64,000 nucleotides of DNA, from the NCBI RefSeq assembly GCF_036227605.1, contig NZ_CP109487.1:3484001-3548000 (forward strand), given 5' to 3'. Of the stretch, positions 38,819-46,467 are shown piece after piece (the first letter of the stretch is position 1; each line of letters begins with the position of its first letter). The translations under genes and the position numbers were made by a program. The DNA comes from Streptomyces sp. NBC_01439. GTDB lineage: Bacteria > Actinomycetota > Actinomycetes > Streptomycetales > Streptomycetaceae. The notes beneath the pieces are model-generated. The model saw only the letters and a program-made list of their open reading frames with translations, ran no database searches and was not told the DNA's origin.

Positions 38819-39123
38819 GCCCGGGCCCAGTCAGGAACTCCTCGACCGCGCTCGGGTCGGCTGGGAGCGTTTCGTCGCCTCCCTCCCGGAGCCGTCCGAT
38901 GACTGAACGGTACGAATACCTCCCCCACCACCTGCTGCGCCACCGCGTACGCGATGGCGCGTCCGGCACCGAAGGAGTACTGATGGCCGCGATCAACGAG
39001 AACGTGTCGGACTCCGACCACCCGCACTGGACGGAACTCGCCTACATCCGAGCCGCCTCAGACCGCGAGTTCACCACCGAGGCCAGCAACATCGAACCAG
39101 CCGAATGACCACCCCCTCCGGAC
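38819..39123 (+). repeat. 305-base direct repeat, left copy
   Basis: Identical to 41324-41628 except for one base (39091), offset 2,505 bases. It contains the last 27 codons of the gene found complete at 41151-41411 plus the whole 69-codon gene that follows it. The pair of repeats brackets the acetyltransferase and the HTH regulator. Confidence 0.95.
38899..39108 (+). CDS. Hypothetical 69-residue protein, left copy
   Basis: Begins MTERYEYLPHHLLRH and ends NIEPAE. It is identical to the product of 41404-41613 except for Ile versus Val near the end. In this copy the upstream overlapping partner gene is truncated, so its own ribosome site lies in the partner's remaining tail (CGGAGCCGTCCG just before the ATG). 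No domain is recognised. Confidence 0.6.
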   Translation: MTERYEYLPHHLLRHRVRDGASGTEGVLMAAINENVSDSDHPHWTELAYIRAASDREFTTEASNIEPAE

Positions 39124-39148
39124 GCCGACGAACACCCGGCCCGTTCCT

Positions 39149-39703
39149 TCAGCGGAGGTCCAGCAACATCACGTCGTGCAGGTCCGCGCCGCTCCACGGA
39201 CGCGCTTCACCGACCTTCCGGTAGCCCCATGCCCGATAGGCAGCGACGGCCGCCGTGCTTTCCGGGTGAACGTTGAGCAGGACCCGCTCGGCCTCGACTC
39301 CGTCGAGCAGGATGCCGTGTAGGCGTCCTGCGATGCCTTGCCCGCGCCACGCTGCGCGCACGGCGAGTTCCATCAGACCGAAGGTCCGCTGACCGTCCTC
39401 TCTCCGCATCTCCTCGGGCACGGGCTCGGTCAACTGATCCCACCAGCCCGTCTGCGGCCCGAGCGGGTGGCCGTACGCGATGCCTGTGGGTTGACCGTCC
39501 GAGCTGCGTGCCAAGGCGCTCCGAAAGCCGGGCTTACGGGTCTGCGACCGAAATCGGCGAAACGCGGCCGCAACGTCGCTCTCCCCCTCGTGGTACGGCG
39601 CCTCGGCGAACGCCTCGGCGTAGACGAGCCGGAAGGCACTCTCGGCCTCCGCGGCAGCCGACCCACCGAGCTGCTCGACCGACGCTCCCCCAGCCTGAGT
39701 CAT
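39149..39703 (-). CDS. GNAT family N-acetyltransferase
   Basis: A 184-residue acetyl-CoA-dependent transferase. The acetyl-CoA-binding motif is AWRGQGIAGRLH (about residues 126-137), and the C-terminal GNAT signature VHPESTAAVAAYRAWGYRKVGE follows. The substrate is unknown. The ATG at 39703 is preferred because GAGAGG is placed seven bases before it; an upstream ATG at 39718 overlaps the regulator stop. The gene follows the HTH regulator directly, so the two are cotranscribed. Confidence 0.85.
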   Translation of the reverse strand: MTQAGGASVEQLGGSAAAEAESAFRLVYAEAFAEAPYHEGESDVAAAFRRFRSQTRKPGFRSALARSSDGQPTGIAYGHPLGPQTGWWDQLTEPVPEEMRREDGQRTFGLMELAVRAAWRGQGIAGRLHGILLDGVEAERVLLNVHPESTAAVAAYRAWGYRKVGEARPWSGADLHDVMLLDLR

Positions 39704-39714
39704 GGGACGTCCTC

Positions 39715-40977
39715 TCATACGGTCTCGTGAATGCGCGCCACGCACGCGCGGGCAGTTGGGCTGTCGACTACCCCGGCCGCCCGCTTGAAGTCACGCACCT
39801 TGCCCGTCAGACGGGGTGAAGCGATGCCACCCAAGGTGTCGAGCACTCCGTTCACTTCGGCGCACGCCTCGTCGACCTCCCCAGTGGCCAGAAGCACATC
39901 AGCGAGCCTGACGCGGTACGAGGCACTGTTCCTGGCCAATCCACCACCCATGCTGCTCAGAGCCGCGCGCAGGAACGGAACTGCGCGCTTGGGTTGCGCA
40001 GCACGCACGTACATGTCCGCCGTCGCGTAGTCGACCTCGAAGGGCCCCACGAACCGGGCCCAGTTCGGTACTTCCGGATCGGAGGTCGCGCGCCCCTGGT
40101 AGGTGACCGCCCGGGTCAGGGCGCGACGCGCGCCCGACAGATCCCCGGCATGCGTGGCGACGTTGGCATCTCGAAGGGCAATCACAAGGTGAACCGTCGG
40201 GCCGGCACCCGCTCGGCTCGCGAGACGGTAGGCGTTCTCGACTGCGCTCGCCGCTTCCCACGACCGGTTCGCCTTGACCGCGAGGAGTACCAGAGTCTCC
40301 AGCACCGATACTTGTAGCAATGGGCTGTCGACGAACTGGGCCGCGGCAAGGGCTTCCATGCAGGCGGAACGGCCTTCAGCGAAGCGTCCCCCGTCGTAGC
40401 CGTACCAGGCACGATGCCCGTACAGCTCTGCGAGCATCGTCTGTAGCTCCCGACCGACACGCGACGTGTACGAGGCGCTCCCGAGGGCGCGTGTGATCTC
40501 TTGCTCGATGCCTCCGGCCTCGGCCCCCGCAGGAACGCTTCCCGCGGTGTGGTCCGTCTGATAAAGACCGTCCAGCCGTTCTCTCAGCCGGCCGAGATCG
40601 GCCGTACCGATGCGGGGCCCTGCTGCCGGCGGGAGCAGGGCCGCAGCGGCGAGAGCTCCCGCGTCTGCGACGAAGGTTCTCCGTTTCACTCCTTCAGCGT
40701 CGCTGATCGGCACGGCGACCGACACTCGATGTGCAGGGGTGTCGAACCCCATCTCGGTGAGCGGCACGCCGAAGAGTGCCTCGAGCACGGCCTGCTGCCC
40801 TGGATGAGGGAGCGGCGGGGGTGTCTCGCGCTCCCATCGCCGCAGTTGCCGGACGCTCACCGCTGCGGCAACGCCGAGGCGGACGGCTTCCTGCCGGAAC
40901 GCCTCGACGAATGACTCCTGTGTGTAGCCAGCGGCCTGCCGTAACCGTGCCAGCCCGCCCGTCACCTGCCCAGCCAT
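39715..40977 (-). CDS. XRE-type HTH regulator with TPR-like domain (TTA codon)
   Basis: A 420-residue regulator. The N-terminal helix-turn-helix (GLARLRQAAGYTQESFVEAF then VSVRQLRRWERE, about residues 8-52) resembles XRE domains; the rest (about 150-410) is a helical repeat domain, as in Streptomyces regulators that bind small molecules or peptides. Codon 12 is TTA (40942-40944), the bldA-dependent leucine codon, so full translation probably needs the developmental tRNA. The ATG at 40977 is the start. It is divergent from a two-gene unit (41151-41613) and precedes the acetyltransferase gene. Confidence 0.85.
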   Translation of the reverse strand: MAGQVTGGLARLRQAAGYTQESFVEAFRQEAVRLGVAAAVSVRQLRRWERETPPPLPHPGQQAVLEALFGVPLTEMGFDTPAHRVSVAVPISDAEGVKRRTFVADAGALAAAALLPPAAGPRIGTADLGRLRERLDGLYQTDHTAGSVPAGAEAGGIEQEITRALGSASYTSRVGRELQTMLAELYGHRAWYGYDGGRFAEGRSACMEALAAAQFVDSPLLQVSVLETLVLLAVKANRSWEAASAVENAYRLASRAGAGPTVHLVIALRDANVATHAGDLSGARRALTRAVTYQGRATSDPEVPNWARFVGPFEVDYATADMYVRAAQPKRAVPFLRAALSSMGGGLARNSASYRVRLADVLLATGEVDEACAEVNGVLDTLGGIASPRLTGKVRDFKRAAGVVDSPTARACVARIHETV

Positions 40978-41150
40978 GCGCTTCGCCCCTTCGGCCCCGG
41001 ACTCATGCCTTCACCGTAGTGACCTGGCTCCAGATACGGGCCGGAAAACGTCCGCCGAAACGTCCGGTGCCCGGCAGCCCGTGGCGCCCCCTCAGACGAT
41101 GCACTGGTGACATGCCGAATTCGCAACGCCCTTGAGCTGCAGGAGTACGT

Positions 41151-41411
41151 ATGTCCATGACCATTCGCGTGTATGACGTCAACACCCAGACGGGACGGAT
41201 CGTCCGCGAACGCGCCCATGTGGTCGTAGCCCCCACAGTGCGCGACAGCCCGCCCGTGCACCCCCTCGTATTCCCGAGTTGCGAGTGCGCCCTGTGCCCT
41301 GCCGGCCCGCGGCCGAGCCAGCGGCCCGGGCCCAGTCAGGAACTCCTCGACCGCGCTCGGGTCGGCTGGGAGCGTTTCGTCGCCTCCCTCCCGGAGCCGT
41401 CCGATGACTGA
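41151..41411 (+). CDS. Hypothetical protein, 86 residues, CECALC motif
   Basis: A small protein behind a good AGGAG site (five-base spacing). The N-terminal half is beta-like (MTIRVYDVNTQTGRIV), the middle holds CECALC, which could bind a metal, and the end is helical (LLDRARVGWERFVASLPE). The stop overlaps the next gene start by eight bases. The last 27 codons are duplicated at 38823-38906. It is divergent from the TTA-containing regulator, the arrangement seen for small regulatory partners of XRE proteins in Streptomyces; that link is inferred. Confidence 0.65.
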   Translation: MSMTIRVYDVNTQTGRIVRERAHVVVAPTVRDSPPVHPLVFPSCECALCPAGPRPSQRPGPSQELLDRARVGWERFVASLPEPSDD

Positions 41412-41628
41412 ACGGTACGAATACCTCCCCCACCACCTGCTGCGCCACCGCGTACGCGATGGCGCGTCCGGCACCGAAGGAGTACTGATGGCCGCGATCA
41501 ACGAGAACGTGTCGGACTCCGACCACCCGCACTGGACGGAACTCGCCTACATCCGAGCCGCCTCAGACCGCGAGTTCACCACCGAGGCCAGCAACGTCGA
41601 ACCAGCCGAATGACCACCCCCTCCGGAC
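41324..41628 (+). repeat. 305-base direct repeat, right copy
   Basis: Right-hand copy of the repeat at 38819-39123, 304 of 305 bases identical. Here the upstream gene is complete, so this is probably the parental copy. Confidence 0.95.
41404..41613 (+). CDS. Hypothetical 69-residue protein, right copy
   Basis: Same product as 38899-39108 with Val for Ile near the C-terminus. The ATG lies inside the end of the preceding gene, so the two are translationally coupled. Charged and aromatic N-terminus, acidic end; no family recognised. Confidence 0.65.
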   Translation: MTERYEYLPHHLLRHRVRDGASGTEGVLMAAINENVSDSDHPHWTELAYIRAASDREFTTEASNVEPAE

Positions 41629-42123
41629 ACCGTCAACGAGAAGCCCGCACAGATCTCGGGCGGCCCCTGCCCGGCCCGAGACGGGCGGGAGACGCCCATA
41701 GGTGAGGAGCGCGTAGCGATCTGAGGCGCTCCCGCGACACGGAAGGCCGGTCCTGTGGGCCCCGCCTCGGAAACGGGCGCCTACGCCCGACCGGGTCGGG
41801 CATCCCCGACCGGCCCGTCCTGGCCTCTCATCCCCCGGCCCGTTCCTTCGGGGGCTTCCCGGCAGTCTTCGACGTTCCGGGGCGGGACGGTCGGTCAAGG
41901 GTGGCCGGAGGCCATCGCGGAGCGACGCGAGGAACGAGCGCCCTTGAGGGACCGGCACGAACCGGAGAGACGATGAGACTGACGGGAAACCCCGTACGCA
42001 TCCCTGATGCCGATCAAGTGGCTCCCGCTCACCGAAGCCGGCCCTTCCAGTCGGCCCCGACTCTGGACATCCGCCACCGTCCGAGCCAGCCCGAGCCCGC
42101 CCGGCATGGCCCGCCCCCCGGCC
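41629..42123. other. 495-base intergenic region
   Basis: No convincing gene. An 8-base inverted repeat (41654-41661 and 41674-41681) and a GGTCGGG/CCCGACC hairpin near 41800 may terminate the plus-strand genes from the left and the fxsT operon from the right. No tRNA or other known RNA was seen. Confidence 0.45.
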
Positions 42124-45100
42124 CTACGGCTGTGGCTCGAAGTCCCAGTACGGCCTGGTCTGTTGTTTCGCCGAGATCGTGTGGACGTGTTGCGGGCCCA
42201 GGGTGCGGGTGAGGCCCTTGATGCCGGCGTCCTCGTATTTCGCCGCCTCCTCGTACTCCCGTACCGACCGGAGGTCCGCCGCCAGGGCGATCTGGGCGCT
42301 CAGCACCATCGGGTGGTCCGGGCCCAGGACCCGCTCGGCCGTGCGCAGCGTGTCGCGGCTCAGGTCCAGCGCGTCCTCCAGCCGCCCGGTGATGTTGCGG
42401 TGCCCGGTGGCGTTCAGGGCGCAGCCCAAGGTCCAGGGGTGCCGGTCGCCGAGGGCTCCCCGCATGCCCACCAGTGCCTGTTCGGCGAGGGAGAGGGCCG
42501 CCGTGCGTTCGCCCTGGGCCCGCAGGACGAGGCCGAGGTTGCCGACCGTGCCGATGCTGTACGGGTGGGCGAGGCCGAGCTGGGACTGGTAGCCGCGGAC
42601 CACGTCCTCGGAGATCCGGCGGGCCTCTCCGATGTCCCCGTACTCCCTGAGGTAGGTGGCGTAGTCGGAGGCGACCATCAGGGTCCACGGGTAGTCGACG
42701 CCGAAGACCCGGGTGGCCCGCTCCCACACGGTCCGCAGGCGCAGGCCCGCGCCGGGGATGTCCCCGGAGCGGCGCAGGCACATCCCGAGGTTGTGCTCGG
42801 CGCGCAGGGTCTGCGGGTGTTCCAGGCCCAGCACCTGGGTGTTGATCTTCACGCCCTGTTCCTGCCGGGTCTGTGCCTCGTGGTAGCGGCCCATCAGCCG
42901 CAGTCCCATGGCGCAGGCGATCCCGGAGGACAGGGTGGAGATGTGGTGGGTCCTCAGGACCCGTTCGCGGCGGCGCAGGGTGTCCAGGTCGAGGTCGTAG
43001 GCGTCCTGGTAGCGGCCGAGCAGGCGGTAGGTGGCGGCGAGGTTGTTCTGGGCGGCGAGGGTGGTGGAGTCGTCCTCGCCGAGCAGTTCGCGGTAGGTGG
43101 CCAGGCAGTGCTCGAAGATCTCCCGGGCCGGTTCGAAGCGGGCGATGCACAGCAGGACCCCGCCGTACGAGCTGGTGGCGCGCAGGGTTTCCAGGTCGCG
43201 GTCGCCACGTTCCTCGGTGAGTTGGGCGGCGCGGGCACGGGTGAGGGTCTCGGCGCGCCGGAACAGGCCGAGGTTGCGCAGCGCTCCGCCGTAGTGGTAG
43301 CTGAGTTCGCGGACCTTGGGGTGGTCCTCGCCGAGCAGGGCCCGCCAGATCAGGTCGGTCTCCTCGGAGAGCCGCAGGCACGTGCGGTACTCCCCGGCGA
43401 GGATCAGGTAGCGCAGGCAGTGCAGCAGGAAGTTCTGGATGCGCGGGTTGCTGCTGGTGAGCACGCCCGAGGTGGCCAGGTGCGGGATGAGTTCGGCGTA
43501 CCGGGGCCACAGGCGCGAGTCGGAGGGTCGGCCCGGGTCGGCCGCGGCGAGGACCTGACGGACGGCGCGGGCCAGGGGCTCGGCCTCCTCCTCGGAGAGG
43601 TCCTCGCGGACGATGCCGTGGACCATGCGGTGCAGTTGTACGGTCTCCAGCCCGCCGCCGCCCTCCTCCACGGCCAGGTCGGAGTACTCCAGCCGGACGA
43701 CGGAGAACTGGACGAGTTTGTTGAGGGCGGCGTTCCACCGGATCTGGTCGTTGATCAGCCCGGCCAGCTGTTCGGGCACGTCGTCGGCGGGGAATTCGCG
43801 CAGCAGGCGCAGCGGCACCGGGCCGGGGGCGAAGAAGACGAACAGCCGGAGCAGGGCGAGGGCGTCGGGGAAGTTCTCCCGGACGTTGTTGAGCAGTATG
43901 GCGAGGGCGGTCGGGAAGGGCAGGGGGTAGTCCTCGGAGACCGTGACGGCGTCGCGGGAGTCCATCCGGTGCTGGAGCAGGACGAGGTAGTCGCCGACCG
44001 GCAGCGGGGAGTCGGCGAGCCAGCCGGCGGTCTGATCGAGGGCGAGCGGGTAGTCCTCCAGGGCCTCGGCGAGCTGGTCGGCCTCGTCGGCGGTCAGGCG
44101 CAGGGCCCGGCGGCGGATGAAGGTGATCGACTCGGGGCGGGCGTAGAGGGGGACCTCGACCAGGCTGGTGTGCCGGGCGGCCCACTCGCGGTTGCGCGAG
44201 GTGATGATCACATCGCCCGCGCCGGAGGGCAGCAGGTCGATCAGGTCGTCGGGGTTGTCGCAGCCGTCGAAGACCATGAGCCAACGGCCGTACGGGTTCC
44301 CGCGCCGCAGCGCTTCGAGGACGGCCCGGATCTGCTCGCCGTAGCTGCCCGCGCCGCGCGGCAGCCCGAGCGCGGGAGCCAGGTCGGCCAGGCGTTCGCG
44401 CAGGGTGGGCCGGTCCTCGGCGGGGACCCACCACACCACGTCGTACTCGGAGGCGAAGCGGTAGGCGTACTCGGTGGCGACCTGGGTCTTGCCGACGCCC
44501 GAGAGCCCGAGGAGGGTGACGGTGGACGCTCCGGGCGGGGCTTCGGTCAGCGCCTCGCGCAAGGTGCCGATGACGTCGTTGCGGCCGGTGAAGCGCGGGT
44601 TGCGACGCGGGACGCGGCCCCAGATCTCCGGCGGGTCGTTGGGGAAGCGGGGGCCGCGGCGGCCGGTCTCGGTGCCGATCCGGTCGGTGGGCAGCTCCAG
44701 GCGGCGCAGCACGCGGTACTCGGCCTCGTACGCGTCCAGGCCCCACAGGTCGGTCTTCTCCAGTACGGCGACGGCGCTGGGCAGCGGCGCATCGGTGAGG
44801 CAGACCGCCGCGAACCGGTCGGGATGGCGGTCGGTGACGGCGCGCAGGGCGGTGTTCCACTGCTCGTCGGTGTGGGTGCCGGCGGAGAAGTAGCGCTCGC
44901 TGAGGACGAGGAGGACCCGGCTGCCGGAGCGGGCCAGGTCGTCGAGGGCCTGGTCGATGCCGGGGCTGCTCTGCGGGTCCCAGCGCTGGAGGGCGACGCG
45001 GTGGCCGTGCTCCTCCAGGCGGTGCGCGATCCACACCGCCCAGGGGCGGTTGAACCCCGCGAAGCTGATGACGAATCGCTGCGGTTGGGGCGGCTGGGGC

Positions 45101-45147
45101 GGCTGCTGCGCCGCCGGTTCACGGTCCTGGCGACTACCGGTGGTCAT
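42124..45147 (-). CDS. fxsT: FxsT: TIR-like/NB-ARC NTPase/TPR protein of the FxSxx system
   Basis: A 1,007-residue NLR-like protein. The N-terminus (about 20-150, RFVISFAGFNRPWAVWIAHRLEEHG) has a TIR-like fold. A STAND/NB-ARC NTPase follows, with Walker A LLGLSGVGKTQ (about 222-232) and Walker B-like WLMVFDGCDNPDD. The C-terminal half (about 520-980) is tetratricopeptide repeats with recurring LGxxHPxTL units. Proteins of this build (named FxsT) accompany FxSxx peptides. By analogy with other STAND proteins it would sense a ligand through the repeats and oligomerise. It is the last gene of the fxs operon, 63 bases after the HExxH gene. Confidence 0.9.
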   Translation of the reverse strand: MTTGSRQDREPAAQQPPQPPQPQRFVISFAGFNRPWAVWIAHRLEEHGHRVALQRWDPQSSPGIDQALDDLARSGSRVLLVLSERYFSAGTHTDEQWNTALRAVTDRHPDRFAAVCLTDAPLPSAVAVLEKTDLWGLDAYEAEYRVLRRLELPTDRIGTETGRRGPRFPNDPPEIWGRVPRRNPRFTGRNDVIGTLREALTEAPPGASTVTLLGLSGVGKTQVATEYAYRFASEYDVVWWVPAEDRPTLRERLADLAPALGLPRGAGSYGEQIRAVLEALRRGNPYGRWLMVFDGCDNPDDLIDLLPSGAGDVIITSRNREWAARHTSLVEVPLYARPESITFIRRRALRLTADEADQLAEALEDYPLALDQTAGWLADSPLPVGDYLVLLQHRMDSRDAVTVSEDYPLPFPTALAILLNNVRENFPDALALLRLFVFFAPGPVPLRLLREFPADDVPEQLAGLINDQIRWNAALNKLVQFSVVRLEYSDLAVEEGGGGLETVQLHRMVHGIVREDLSEEEAEPLARAVRQVLAAADPGRPSDSRLWPRYAELIPHLATSGVLTSSNPRIQNFLLHCLRYLILAGEYRTCLRLSEETDLIWRALLGEDHPKVRELSYHYGGALRNLGLFRRAETLTRARAAQLTEERGDRDLETLRATSSYGGVLLCIARFEPAREIFEHCLATYRELLGEDDSTTLAAQNNLAATYRLLGRYQDAYDLDLDTLRRRERVLRTHHISTLSSGIACAMGLRLMGRYHEAQTRQEQGVKINTQVLGLEHPQTLRAEHNLGMCLRRSGDIPGAGLRLRTVWERATRVFGVDYPWTLMVASDYATYLREYGDIGEARRISEDVVRGYQSQLGLAHPYSIGTVGNLGLVLRAQGERTAALSLAEQALVGMRGALGDRHPWTLGCALNATGHRNITGRLEDALDLSRDTLRTAERVLGPDHPMVLSAQIALAADLRSVREYEEAAKYEDAGIKGLTRTLGPQHVHTISAKQQTRPYWDFEPQP

Positions 45148-45210
45148 CGGGCCGTCTCCCTGGAATCCGGGCGGTGGACGGGCTTGAAAGGTACCGCAGC
45201 GGACGGTCCG

Positions 45211-46467
45211 TCAGCCGTCTGCGAACGGCGCGAGTTCGGGGTGCGCCTCGCACCAGGCGCGGCGTTCGCGGTCGACGGCCCGGCGGGCCGCGGTGTGCTG
45301 GTCGCCGGGCGGCGGCAGGTCGTCCATGGCGCGTTCGGCGACCCCCATCGCATCGGTGAACTCCCGTCCCGCGGTGGTCAGTCGCTCGTGCGCCCGCAGG
45401 GCCGGCAGAACGGCGGCCACCTGCGCGCGGATCCGGGCGTGCTGGGCCCAGGCGCCGCGGGCCCCGTAGAGGGCGGCGCGCTGCCAGTACCCGGCGAGGG
45501 CAAGGTGGGCGTAGGCGCCGTGCAGCAGGCCCTCCAGGGGGCGGGGGTCGCTGCGCCAGGGGGCCCAGTGGCGGGGCGTGTGGTCGGCGGTGTGCAGGAT
45601 CAGGACGTCGGTGAGGGCGGTCAGTTTGCCGTGCTGGACCTCGTGGACGAGGGTCGCGGCGAGCGCGGGCGGGGCCTGGGCGCGGGCGAGTACGGAGCCG
45701 GCGGCCGCGGGGAGGGTGGCACCGCTGGAGCGGGAGCCGCCGGCCAGCGGTACGACGGAGCGCAGCAGTTGGACGGTTTCCTCGGCGCGGATCGTGTCGT
45801 AGCGCTGGAGCAGCGCGAGCGCGCCGGACCACTGGGTGTCCCACCGCTTGTGGCCCTTGGGGGTGAGCCGGCGGGCGGGGCGGACCGGGGCCGGCTGCGC
45901 GGGGCCGGGCGCCCGGTAGGGGTCGAGGTCGTCGAGGGCGGTCCGGCCGCCGGGCAGGGCGTGCAGGGGCACGGTGGCCGGATCGTCGGGGTCCCAGGAG
46001 CGTTCGGTGAGGGCGAGCGGGCCGGGGCGGTCCGGGCGCAGCAGCCCGAGGGTGGGCAGCACGAGCCGGCCGTGCAGGGGCCGCAGGGTGTGGCTGAAGG
46101 GGATCCCGGCGCGCAGGGCGGCGGCGACGGCGAGGGCCCCGAGGTGTCCGAGGTCGGGCGGCGGGCCGCACGGGGCGTGCAGCCGGCGCAGGGTCTCCTC
46201 GGCCCACACCCCGGTGGCCGGGTAGTGCAGTACGTCGCGCACGGCGCCCGCGTCACGGCGCTCGGCCTCTTCCAGGAGGGCCCAGTGGTCGGCGGTCTCC
46301 CCGGACCGGCCGCCGGGGGCGGCGTCGAGGACCGCCCGCAGCAGGAGCAGGCGTTTGGAGCGGCGTACGTCGCGGACCAGGCGGGTGCCCTCCATGGAGG
46401 GTTCGGTGGAGGCGAGGGCGCGCAGGGTGGGCGAGGAGACGGTGAAGGCGGTGAGGGCGTCGGTCAT
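45211..46467 (-). CDS. HExxH-motif peptide modification protein
   Basis: A 418-residue enzyme of the FxSxx-associated HExxH family. The metal motif HEVQH (about residue 270) sits in LVHEVQHGKLTALTDV. Members of this family have been described as iron/2-oxoglutarate-dependent peptide beta-hydroxylases, despite the protease-like motif; here that activity is inferred. The ATG overlaps the fxsB stop by four bases (ATGA), so the two modifying enzymes are made together. The likely substrate is the precursor peptide encoded at 48203-48397. Confidence 0.9.
   Translation of the reverse strand: MTDALTAFTVSSPTLRALASTEPSMEGTRLVRDVRRSKRLLLLRAVLDAAPGGRSGETADHWALLEEAERRDAGAVRDVLHYPATGVWAEETLRRLHAPCGPPPDLGHLGALAVAAALRAGIPFSHTLRPLHGRLVLPTLGLLRPDRPGPLALTERSWDPDDPATVPLHALPGGRTALDDLDPYRAPGPAQPAPVRPARRLTPKGHKRWDTQWSGALALLQRYDTIRAEETVQLLRSVVPLAGGSRSSGATLPAAAGSVLARAQAPPALAATLVHEVQHGKLTALTDVLILHTADHTPRHWAPWRSDPRPLEGLLHGAYAHLALAGYWQRAALYGARGAWAQHARIRAQVAAVLPALRAHERLTTAGREFTDAMGVAERAMDDLPPPGDQHTAARRAVDRERRAWCEAHPELAPFADG

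Noticed and set aside
41640..42120. tRNA or small RNA gene in the long gap after the right repeat
   Set aside because: No T-loop (GGTTCGAnTCC) or cloverleaf pattern was found on either strand; only short hairpins.
32884..42123. A complete integrative element between kgd and the fxs cluster
   Set aside because: No integrase, excisionase, replication or transfer gene is visible; the repeats justify separate remarks only.
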